Assembly: GCA_963704515.1 (NCBI GenBank)
Contig: OY969913.1
Coordinates: forward strand, 1,674,001-1,738,000
Direction of reading: 5' to 3'
DNA length: 64,000 nucleotides
Origin: VRUE01 sp963704515
Lineage (GTDB): Bacteria > Actinomycetota > Thermoleophilia > Solirubrobacterales > 70-9
Within the stretch, counting starts at the first letter, position 1, and every line of letters begins with the position of its first letter. The position numbers and the translations under genes were made by a program. This document shows, piece by piece, positions 50,744-59,029 of the stretch. Under the pieces are notes generated by a model that was given only the letters and a program-made list of their open reading frames with translations, made no database searches and was not told the origin of the DNA.

Positions 50744-50781
50744 GCCGGCCCGACCGGCCGGGGCGCGAGAATAGGTCTCCG

Positions 50782-51162
50782 ATGCGCCGCTCCGACCAAC
50801 GCCGCGACGCCGTCTTCGCCTGCTACCAGCGCGACGTGACCGGCCGCCCGCTCGACGAGCTGGTGGCCGATTCGCGCCCCTTTACAAAGCAGCTGGCGGC
50901 CGGGGTGGAGGCGCACCGCTCCGAGCTCGACGCGGCGATCGCCGCCCACGCCAAGGGCTGGGAGCTGGAGCGGATCGCGCCGCTGGAGCGCAACGCGATG
51001 CGGGTCGCGTTGTACGAGATCGAGCACAGCGACGACGTGCCGGTCGAGGTGGCGATCGACGAGGCGGTCGAGCTCGCCAAGGAGTACTGCGGCGCCGACG
51101 CGCCCGGCTTCGTCAACGGGGTGCTCGGCGCGATCGCCCGCGAGCGCGAGGGAGTCCGGTGA
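50782..51162 (+). CDS. nusB: Transcription antitermination factor NusB
   Basis: 126 residues, all-helical, with RRDAVFACYQRDVTG at the start and MRVALYEIEHSDDVPVEVAIDEAVELAKEYCG, then FVNGVLGAI, the typical C-terminal half. It binds boxA RNA with S10 in rRNA operons. It overlaps the next small gene (GTGA), and the efp-nusB order is common. Confidence 0.95.
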   Translation: MRRSDQRRDAVFACYQRDVTGRPLDELVADSRPFTKQLAAGVEAHRSELDAAIAAHAKGWELERIAPLERNAMRVALYEIEHSDDVPVEVAIDEAVELAKEYCGADAPGFVNGVLGAIAREREGVR

Positions 51163-51326
51163 GCCGCCTGCGCGAGATCTCCGAGCGGCTCGGCGCGATC
51201 GCCCGCGAGCTCGAGGATTCCGCGGTCGACGACGCCCGCGCCGCCGAGCTGGCGAGCGAGGCGGCGGAGCTGGCCGGCGAGGCGGTCGAGGAGACCAACC
51301 GGAGCCTGCGCGAGTCGGACGGGTGA
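51159..51326 (+). CDS. 55-residue helical protein (XseB-like position)
   Basis: GTG at 51159 overlaps the nusB stop, and the stop overlaps the next gene's GTG, so the frame is translationally locked to both neighbours, which argues that it is real. The product is a single acidic, Ala/Glu-rich coiled-coil-like helix (RLREISERLGAIARELED, then EAAELAGEAVEE). Exodeoxyribonuclease VII small subunit often sits here, but the LEEGxLxLEESLxxFEEG pattern is absent. Confidence 0.6.
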   Translation: MSRLREISERLGAIARELEDSAVDDARAAELASEAAELAGEAVEETNRSLRESDG

Positions 51327-52186
51327 GCTATCCCGAGGAGCTGCGCGGCCTGGTCGATGCCGAGCTGGAGCGGCTGCGCTTCCCGGCGACGGCGCCGACG
51401 GCCGGGCTCGAGCAGGCGATGCGCTACTCGCTGCTGGCGGGTGGCAAGCGGGTGCGCCCGGTGCTGACCCTGGCCACCGGCCGGGCGCTGGGCGCGCAGC
51501 CGGGGCGCCTGCTGCCGATCGCCTGCGCGATCGAGATGATCCACACCTACTCGCTGATTCACGACGACCTGCCGGCGATGGACGACGACGAGCTGCGCCG
51601 CGGCCAACCGACCGCGCACGTGCGCTTCGGCGAGGACGTGGCGATCCTCGCCGGCGACGGCCTCTTCGCCGAGGCGATGCGGCTCGCCTGCGAGCAGCCG
51701 GGCGAGCCGGCCCGCGTGCTCGGCGCGCTGCGCGAGTTGAGCGCCGCCACCGGCGTCGACGGCATGGTCGGCGGCCAGTACGTCGACGTCGCGGTCGCCG
51801 AACGCGACGCCGAGCGGTTGCGCGCCCTGCACGAGCTGAAGACCGGCCGGCTGATCGCCGCCAGCGTCGGCGTGGCGTTGACCCTCGAGGGCGTCGCCGA
51901 ACCTGAGACAATCCCCTTTCGCCAATTCGCGAGCGAGCTCGGCGTGCTCTTCCAGATCGTCGACGACATTCTCGACGTGACCGGCAGCGCGGAGCAGCTC
52001 GGCAAGCGACATGGAACCGACGAGCGACACGGCAAACTCACCTACGTCAGCCTCTTCGGCCTCGAGCGGGCGCGCGAGCTGGCGGCCGAGTCCCACGCCA
52101 AAGCGACCGAGGCGCTGGCCGCGGCCGGCGGCGAGACGGGCGACCTGAGGCGGATCGCGGACTACATCTTCACCAGGAACGAATGA
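51323..52186 (+). CDS. ispA: Short-chain polyprenyl diphosphate synthase (FPP/GGPP type)
   Basis: 287 residues. The first aspartate-rich motif is DDLPAMDDDE (DDx4D, the short-chain type), the second is FQIVDDILDVTG, and AGGKRVRPVLTLATG and MVGGQYVDV are also typical. It condenses isopentenyl diphosphate with allylic primers to give FPP or GGPP. It directly precedes dxs with a 4-nt overlap, linking supply and use of isoprenoid units. Confidence 0.92.
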   Translation: MSYPEELRGLVDAELERLRFPATAPTAGLEQAMRYSLLAGGKRVRPVLTLATGRALGAQPGRLLPIACAIEMIHTYSLIHDDLPAMDDDELRRGQPTAHVRFGEDVAILAGDGLFAEAMRLACEQPGEPARVLGALRELSAATGVDGMVGGQYVDVAVAERDAERLRALHELKTGRLIAASVGVALTLEGVAEPETIPFRQFASELGVLFQIVDDILDVTGSAEQLGKRHGTDERHGKLTYVSLFGLERARELAAESHAKATEALAAAGGETGDLRRIADYIFTRNE

Positions 52187-54153
52187 GCGACAGCGGACAC
52201 CACAACGACGAGGCGAGACGCCTGCTCGAGGGCATCGACGGGCCGGCTGACCTGCACGGCCTCGATGACGAGCAGTTGCAGCAGGTCGCGCAGGAGATGC
52301 GCACCTACATCATCGACACGATCGGCGAGATCGGCGGGCATTTCGGCGCCAACCTCGGCACCTGTGAGCTCGCCGTCGCCCTGCACAGCCTGCTCGACTC
52401 GCCGCGCGACAAGGTGCTCTGGGACGTCGGTCACCAGGCCTACCCCCACAAGATCCTCACCGGGCGCCGCGAGGGCCTGCCGACGATCCGCCAGTACGGC
52501 GGCCTCGCCCCCTTCTGCTCGGTCTTCGAGTCCGAGCACGACATCATGGGCGCCGGGCATGCCTCGACCTCGATCGGCTACGCGGTCGGGTTGAAGGAGG
52601 CGATGCGCAAGGGCATCGGCGAGGACGGGAAAGTCGCGGCCGTGATCGGCGACGGGGCGCTGACCGGCGGCGTCGCTTACGAGGCGCTGCACGCGGCGGG
52701 CGGCCTGCAGACGCCGGTCGTGATCGTGCTCAACGACAACGGGATGTCGATCTCGCCCAACGTCGGCGCGCTCTCGCGCTACTTCAACCGCGTCCGCCTC
52801 AACCCGCGTCTCTACCACGCCCGCGAGGGGGTCGAGGACCGGCTGACCAAGCTGCCGCTCGGCCTCGGCCGGCGGATCGAACGGCTCGGCCCCGAGGTCA
52901 AGTCGGCGATCAAGGCCTACTGGGCGCCCGGGCTCTTCTTCGAGGAGCTCGACCTCGCCTACATGGGCGTGATCGACGGCCACGACGTGCACGCTCTGCG
53001 CGATGCCCTGCGCGAGGCCTTCGCCGCCGACCGGCCGGTCGTCGTCCACATCCACACGGTCAAGGGCAAGGGCTTCTCTCCGGCGGAGGAGGGTGGCCTC
53101 GAGGGCATGGAGAAATGGCACGCCGCCAAGCCCAACTCGATCGTCAACGGCGCCCCCGAACTGCTCGAAGAGCGCCCCGCTCCGGGCGCCCCGCCGCAGT
53201 ACACGAAGGTCTTCGGCGAGGCGATGGTCGCCGAGGCGCGGCGCGACCCGCGCGTGGTCGGGATCACCGCGGCGATGGCGGGGGGGACGGGACTGCAGAC
53301 GCTGGCCGACGAGCTGCCCGAGCAGTACTACGACGTCGGCATCGCCGAGCAGAACGCCGTGCTGCTCGCCTCGGGGCTGGCGATCCAGGGGACGAAGCCG
53401 GTCTGCGCGATCTACTCGACCTTCCTGCAGCGCGCCTACGACCAGATCATCCACGACGTCTGCCTGCAGGAGCTCGACCTGACCTTCGCGATGGACCGCG
53501 CCGGCCTGGTCGGCGACGACGGCCCGACTCACCACGGCGCCTTCGACGTCTCCTACTTCCGGCCGATCCCCAACGTGGTGCTGATGGCGCCCCGCGACGA
53601 GGCGATGCTGGTCCACATGCTGCGCACCGCGATCGCCCACGACGGGCCGGCGGCACTGCGCTACCCGCGCGGGGCGGCCGAGGGCGTGGAGTTGCCGGCG
53701 CGCGCCGAAGAGATCCCGATCGGCCGCGGCGAGCTGTTGCGCGAGGGCGAGCGGGTGGCGCTGCTCGGCTACGGCTACGGCGTTGCGGTGGCGCTCGACG
53801 CGGCCGCGATCCTCGCCGAGCACGGCCTGGCGCCGACGGTCGCCGACGCCCGCTTCGCCAAGCCGCTCGACGCCGAGCTGATCGAGCGGCTCGCCCGCGA
53901 GCACGACCTGCTGGTGACGATCGAGGAGAACGTGCTGCCGGGAGGCTTCGGCGCCGGCGTGCTCGAGCACCTCGAGGACGCCTTCGCCGACGGCCCCAGC
54001 GAGCGGGCCCGGGTGATGCGCGTCGGCCTGCCCGACCGCTACGTCACCCACGGCAAGCCGGCGCTGCTGCGCGCCGAGGTCGGCCTCAGCGGGGAGGCGG
54101 TCGCCGAGAGGGTGCTCGCCGGGCTGCGAGCCGCCGAACCAGCTGGTGTTTGA
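52183..54153 (+). CDS. dxs: 1-deoxy-D-xylulose-5-phosphate synthase
   Basis: 656 residues. The N-terminal signature is GEIGGHFGANLGTCELAVALH, and VLWDVGHQAYPHKILTGRR follows. The thiamine diphosphate motif is GDGALTGGVAYEALH ending in LNDN, with DRAGLVGDDGPTHHGAFD in the second domain. It is the first enzyme of the MEP pathway and needs Mg and thiamine diphosphate. Last gene of the nusB-ispA-dxs operon. Confidence 0.97.
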   Translation: MSDSGHHNDEARRLLEGIDGPADLHGLDDEQLQQVAQEMRTYIIDTIGEIGGHFGANLGTCELAVALHSLLDSPRDKVLWDVGHQAYPHKILTGRREGLPTIRQYGGLAPFCSVFESEHDIMGAGHASTSIGYAVGLKEAMRKGIGEDGKVAAVIGDGALTGGVAYEALHAAGGLQTPVVIVLNDNGMSISPNVGALSRYFNRVRLNPRLYHAREGVEDRLTKLPLGLGRRIERLGPEVKSAIKAYWAPGLFFEELDLAYMGVIDGHDVHALRDALREAFAADRPVVVHIHTVKGKGFSPAEEGGLEGMEKWHAAKPNSIVNGAPELLEERPAPGAPPQYTKVFGEAMVAEARRDPRVVGITAAMAGGTGLQTLADELPEQYYDVGIAEQNAVLLASGLAIQGTKPVCAIYSTFLQRAYDQIIHDVCLQELDLTFAMDRAGLVGDDGPTHHGAFDVSYFRPIPNVVLMAPRDEAMLVHMLRTAIAHDGPAALRYPRGAAEGVELPARAEEIPIGRGELLREGERVALLGYGYGVAVALDAAAILAEHGLAPTVADARFAKPLDAELIERLAREHDLLVTIEENVLPGGFGAGVLEHLEDAFADGPSERARVMRVGLPDRYVTHGKPALLRAEVGLSGEAVAERVLAGLRAAEPAGV

Positions 54154-54188
54154 GATCTGACCGGAGCAAGTCCCAATTCAAAAACGGC

Positions 54189-54217
54189 TTGCGTCAAACC
54201 GCTCAATCGGTTAGCCT
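54189..54217 (+). promoter_or_regulatory. Promoter upstream of a very small gene
   Basis: TTGCGT (54189-54194), a 17-nt spacer and TAGCCT (54212-54217) predict a start near 54224 after the dxs stop. It would produce a short transcript containing the small frame at 54263 and ending at a GGCGC/GCGCC hairpin (near 54318-54332). Confidence 0.55.
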
Positions 54218-54262
54218 GCCAGCGTCTCTTCTGGGGTTACTCGAGGGAGGAGAGACATCTCT

Positions 54263-54310
54263 ATGTATGTGGATCCGCACGTAGGGAGCGTCGTGGATCT
54301 ACTGCGTTAG
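54263..54310 (+). CDS. 15-residue peptide gene candidate
   Basis: ATG at 54263 preceded by GGGAGGAGAG at 8 nt, one of the best ribosome-binding sites in the window, encodes MYVDPHVGSVVDLLR and stops at TAG 54308. It has its own promoter upstream and a hairpin downstream, so it may be a small independent gene or a short decoy/leader. No homologue known to me. Confidence 0.45.
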   Translation: MYVDPHVGSVVDLLR

Positions 54311-54344
54311 CCGCGCCGGCGCCGAGAGCGCCGAGTCGCGGTGC

Positions 54345-54602
54345 TCAGAACCGTTGGCCGTCGTCCTCGTCGCCAATGCGCTCGGCCAGCAGCACGACCT
54401 CCGAGAGGCGCACCTCGAACACGGCGGCGATGCGTCGCACGGTCCCCCAGGCGGGGTTGGTCCGGCCGGACTCGATGTGGGAGATCCAGGTCGGGTGGAT
54501 CTCGGCCTGATGGCCCAGTTCCTCCTGGCTCAAGCGCCGCTCTTTGCGTAAGCGGCGGATTGCCTGGCCAAGCGCGGGTTGTGGTTCGCTGCGGGGAGCC
54601 AT
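54345..54602 (-). CDS. XRE-family transcription regulator
   Basis: 85 residues, a stand-alone helix-turn-helix domain at about 11-66: LGQAIRRLRKERRLSQEELGHQAEIHPTWISHIESGRTNP in outline, with recognition helix HPTWISHIE. The short C-terminal tail is acidic (IGDEDDG). No ligand-binding domain. Target unknown; the convergent short gene at 54263 ends 35 nt away. Confidence 0.85.
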   Translation of the reverse strand: MAPRSEPQPALGQAIRRLRKERRLSQEELGHQAEIHPTWISHIESGRTNPAWGTVRRIAAVFEVRLSEVVLLAERIGDEDDGQRF

Positions 54603-54686
54603 CCATGGGGACGCTTCCCGTCGCGGTCGCCGCGGTCTATAGAGAAGAACTCAAGTAACCCGATGTAGTTGCGCTACGTGGCCTAA

Positions 54687-55208
54687 TCAGGACCGCGCCT
54701 GCCACGGGTTGTTCATCGGCTGGCGCCGTTTCTGCGAGCGCTTGAAGAGGTAGCAGCCGACCACACCGCCGTGCATCTCGGAGTTGAAGAACTTGCCGGT
54801 GACCAGCTTCCAGCCCTCGACCGTGACCGAGTTGAGGATGTCGACCGGGTCGGTGGTCTCGCGAGCCGGGGAGCCGATCCTGCTGGGGACGACCGTCGGC
54901 TCGAGTGCGCCGACCGCGAGCTCGTACTGGAAGAGCTGGTGACCTCGCTTGTAGGCGAGGCGGGCACGCCCCGCGGGCGTCTTGAAGAAGGCCTGCTTGG
55001 CGGCCTCGACCAAGATGTGCTCCTTGCGCAGCTCCTTCGCCTGGGCGCGCTCCTCGCGCGCCTCGCGGCTGAGCGCGCCGCCGCGCAGCAGGGGCAGGCG
55101 CAGGCCGCGGCGCTTCTCCGAAGCGCTGGACTCCTCGGCGACGGCCTCCCGGCCCGGCTCCGCCCGCGTGGATGGCAGCCTGGCGAGGAGCTGTCCCTGT
55201 TCGCTCAC
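54687..55208 (-). CDS. Conserved protein with a DUF4177-like C-terminal domain
   Basis: About 173 residues from GTG at 55208 (a GTG at 55217 is an alternative). The first half is basic and helical (SREAREERAQAKELRKEHI). The second half fits a small alpha/beta unit: QLFQYELAVGALEP, then DILNSVTVEGWKLVTGKF and VVGCYLFKRS, which resembles DUF4177 (a strand, a helix with GW, and an end with a KR pair). Divergent from zwf. Function unknown. Confidence 0.65.
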   Translation of the reverse strand: MSEQGQLLARLPSTRAEPGREAVAEESSASEKRRGLRLPLLRGGALSREAREERAQAKELRKEHILVEAAKQAFFKTPAGRARLAYKRGHQLFQYELAVGALEPTVVPSRIGSPARETTDPVDILNSVTVEGWKLVTGKFFNSEMHGGVVGCYLFKRSQKRRQPMNNPWQARS

Positions 55209-55312
55209 CGCGGACACGCTAAGTGAACGTGACGAGCGGAGAGCGATTTCCGGCATGCCGGGTAGAACATCCGGCCAGTCAGTCGGCGGCGGGATTCTGC
55301 AAGGCTGGTCCG

Positions 55313-56779
<1,467 letters not shown>

Positions 56780-56793
56780 GGCCGGAACGGAAA

Positions 56794-56813
56794 AGGGCCC
56801 CTTGCGGGGCCCT
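56794..56813 (+). terminator. Intrinsic terminator of zwf
   Basis: AGGGCCCC (56794-56801), loop TTGC, GGGGCCCT (56806-56813), preceded by an A-run and followed by CTGCTTCC. A perfect 8-bp GC-rich stem 15 nt after the stop codon. Confidence 0.85.
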
Positions 56814-57022
56814 CTGCTTCCGAAGGACGTGCCACCAGTGAGCTCTGCGTTTCCCTGGCTCGTCAGTCCTCAAGTCTGGATCGGCGATGCTGGTCAATAA
56901 ACACCGCGTGTGCTGGAAAGTTGCACCCGTTGCATCGGCTCTTGCAAGGCCGGGCTTGAGCCCCGTCGTGCGTGGTTTGCCGCGGACCCCCGGACGGCTT
57001 CTCCGCTAGATTCAAGTCCCCC
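56814..57022. other. Intergenic region between zwf and tRNA-Val
   Basis: About 210 nt without a convincing gene. It has a somewhat AT-richer patch (56890-56920). A TAGATT box (57006-57011) lies 11 nt before the tRNA and is probably its -10 element. Confidence 0.45.
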
Positions 57023-57095
57023 GGGCGCTTAGCTCAGTTGGGAGAGCGCCAGCTCGACAAGCTGGAGGTCACTGGTTCGAGCCCAGTAGCGCCCA
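57023..57095 (+). tRNA. tRNA-Val(GAC)
   Basis: Full cloverleaf: acceptor GGGCGCT/AGCGCCC, D-arm GCTC/GAGC, anticodon stem CCAGC/GCTGG with loop TCGACAA, variable AGGTC, T-arm ACTGG TTCGAGC CCAGT, discriminator A. Positions 34-36 are GAC. Position 33, almost always U, is C here (most related tRNA-Val loops read TTGACAA), which is odd; the structure otherwise is ideal. Confidence 0.88.
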
Positions 57096-57129
57096 TACCG
57101 GCCTGCCTGCCATCTAGGCTCGCGGCCTC

Positions 57130-58956
57130 GTGATCGGGACTTACGCAGCAACGCTGGCCGTCTGCCTCGCCTCGCCGGCGATCGGCCAGGCGGCGATCGC
57201 GCTCTGCGGCGTGCGGCGCTGGTCGTGGCTGGCGCCGGCGGTCGGGCTGGCGCTGCTCTGCGCGATCTGCTGGGGGACGGTGCGCCTCCCCGGGCATGGG
57301 ACCGTGCCCGCGATCCTCGTCCCGGTCCTCGCCGGCGCCGCGGTGCTCTACCTGCGCGGCCGGCTAGAGGGCGGGGGAGGGGCGCTGCGCGCCGGCTGGC
57401 CGGTGGCCCTGCTCGCGCTCGCCGCCACCGCGCTTCCGTTCGTCGCCGAAGGTCACTTCGGCATCCTCGGCACCAGCTTCAACCCCGACATGTCCCAGCA
57501 CCTGCTGGCGACCGACCGCCTGGCCCACGGCGAGGGCTCGCAGCTGCTCCATCAGGGCTACCCCCTTGGCCCCCACGCGATCGTCGTCGCCCTCAGCAAG
57601 GGCCTCGGCATCAACCTCGTCCAAGGCTTCGCCGGCCTGACGATCGCGATCTCCGTCCTGGCCACCCTGACCGCCCTCACGGTCTTCGCCGACCACCCCC
57701 CGACCCTCCGCATCCCAGCGTCCCTGGTGGTCGGCCTCACCTACATGACCGCCTCCTACTTCGCCCAAGGCGCCTTCAAGGAGACCCTCCAAGCCCTCCT
57801 CTTCCTGGCCTTCGTCCTCTCCCTGAGGGAGGCAAGCTCAAACCCCACCTGGCGATCCCAGCCCCTCCGCTTCGTCCCAGCAGCACTCCTCGCCACCGGC
57901 AGCGTCTACACCTACAGCTTCCCGGGCCTGATCTGGCTGTTCGGCGCCGCGGTCATCTGGGCGCTGACGCAGCTCGTCGTCAGCCGCTACCACCCACCCG
58001 CGGGTGGCGCTGTAGGGGGAACCACCCCTGAGGACGCTTTAGCGACCGGAAGGGGTGGTGGGTCCCCTGCAGCGATAGGACCCGCGGTCGTGAGATCCGT
58101 CCTGATCGCGTCCCTGCTGTTCGCCGTCCTGATCGCCCCCGAGATCGGCCGCATGATCGACTTCCGCTCGTTCGAGACCTTCGACCCCAACGGCCCCGGC
58201 CTGGGAAACCTCTTCGGCCAGATCTCGCCCTTCGAGGCGCTTGGCATCTGGCCCTCGGGCGATTTTCGCCTCAGCCCCGGCGACGGCGCCGTGCCGGCGC
58301 TCGGCTACTTCCTGGGCGCCGCCTTCGCCTCGATCCTCCTGCTCTACGGCCTCGTCATCTGCTGGCGCCGCCGGGAGACGGCGCTGCTCTCGGGGCTCGC
58401 CGCCGCGGCGCTGGCCTACGCGGCGGCGCGGATCGGCGGAACCCCCTACACCGCCGCCAAGGCGATCGAGATCGGCGCGCCGCTCCTCGCCCTCGTCATC
58501 GTCCTGCCGCTGCTGCGCCGCCCGGTCACCTGGCTCTACCTGCTGGCGGCGGGCGCCTGCTCGCTGCTCGCCCTCGCCAATGCGCCGGTCGGTCCCGCGT
58601 CCTACTCGCCGGGCCTCGCCGAGCTGCGCAGCGAGGTCGGCGAAGGCCCGACCCTGGTCCTCGCCTCCCGGCAGCTGCTCGCCGACGAACACGGCACGCC
58701 CTACATCTCCTGGGAGCTGCGCGGCGGCCGCGTCTGCATCGCCGCGGCAGGCGAAGCCAACGGCCACCCTCCTGCCGGCGTCCGCTACGTGATCGCCGAA
58801 GGCGACTCGCGCCGCCCCCCGTTGCCCGGCCTCCGCCTGCAGCGCGTCGCCGGCCCGTACACCCTCTGGCGCCGCCCCGGCAAGCTGCCCCGCAACACCC
58901 CCTGCCCCCCCATAGAAGTCCGCCAAGCCCGCCAGGGCAGCCACCCGACCCGCTGA
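57130..58956 (+). CDS. Large multi-pass membrane protein (GT-C-like), unknown
   Basis: 608 residues with about twelve to thirteen hydrophobic segments; GTG start 9 nt after TAGGCT. An early soluble loop (GTSFNPDMSQHLLATDRLAHG) carries acidic residues as in GT-C glycosyltransferases. The C-terminal 120 residues are soluble. Residues about 293-315 (PPAGG, then a Gly/Thr/Pro-rich stretch) are encoded by a palindrome at 58008-58074 in a loop between two membrane helices, and the stop codon lies in another palindrome. Function unassigned; sugar transfer in the envelope is a guess. Confidence 0.7.
   Translation: MIGTYAATLAVCLASPAIGQAAIALCGVRRWSWLAPAVGLALLCAICWGTVRLPGHGTVPAILVPVLAGAAVLYLRGRLEGGGGALRAGWPVALLALAATALPFVAEGHFGILGTSFNPDMSQHLLATDRLAHGEGSQLLHQGYPLGPHAIVVALSKGLGINLVQGFAGLTIAISVLATLTALTVFADHPPTLRIPASLVVGLTYMTASYFAQGAFKETLQALLFLAFVLSLREASSNPTWRSQPLRFVPAALLATGSVYTYSFPGLIWLFGAAVIWALTQLVVSRYHPPAGGAVGGTTPEDALATGRGGGSPAAIGPAVVRSVLIASLLFAVLIAPEIGRMIDFRSFETFDPNGPGLGNLFGQISPFEALGIWPSGDFRLSPGDGAVPALGYFLGAAFASILLLYGLVICWRRRETALLSGLAAAALAYAAARIGGTPYTAAKAIEIGAPLLALVIVLPLLRRPVTWLYLLAAGACSLLALANAPVGPASYSPGLAELRSEVGEGPTLVLASRQLLADEHGTPYISWELRGGRVCIAAAGEANGHPPAGVRYVIAEGDSRRPPLPGLRLQRVAGPYTLWRRPGKLPRNTPCPPIEVRQARQGSHPTR
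58008..58074. repeat. 67-nt imperfect palindrome in frame inside the membrane protein gene
   Basis: Left arm 58008-58029 (CGCTGTAGGGGG, then AACCACCCCT) and right arm 58051-58074 (AGGGGTGGT, then CCCCTGCAGCG) pair with a few mismatches and a 2-nt difference. A small CGCT/AGCG hairpin sits in the centre. It has no stop codon in the gene's frame and adds about 22 residues. A perfect CCACCCGCGGGTGG lies just upstream. Confidence 0.65.
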
Positions 58957-59001
58957 CTTCGCCCTTTGGTGGGCATATACGTCCCAAAAGACGAAGTCAG
59001 C
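58952..59001. repeat. 50-nt palindromic repeat, second copy, supplies a stop codon
   Basis: Reads GCTGACTTCGCCCTTTGG, then GCATAT (58973-58978) at the centre, then the complement ending GACGAAGTCAGC. It aligns gap-free over 50 nt with 8669-8718; the terminal 19-nt arms differ by only one base between the 8669 copy and this copy's right arm. The TGA at 58954-58956, within the first arm, is the stop of the membrane protein gene. Confidence 0.85.
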
Positions 59002-59029
59002 GGATGGGGGGCTTGCGTACGATGGGCCG

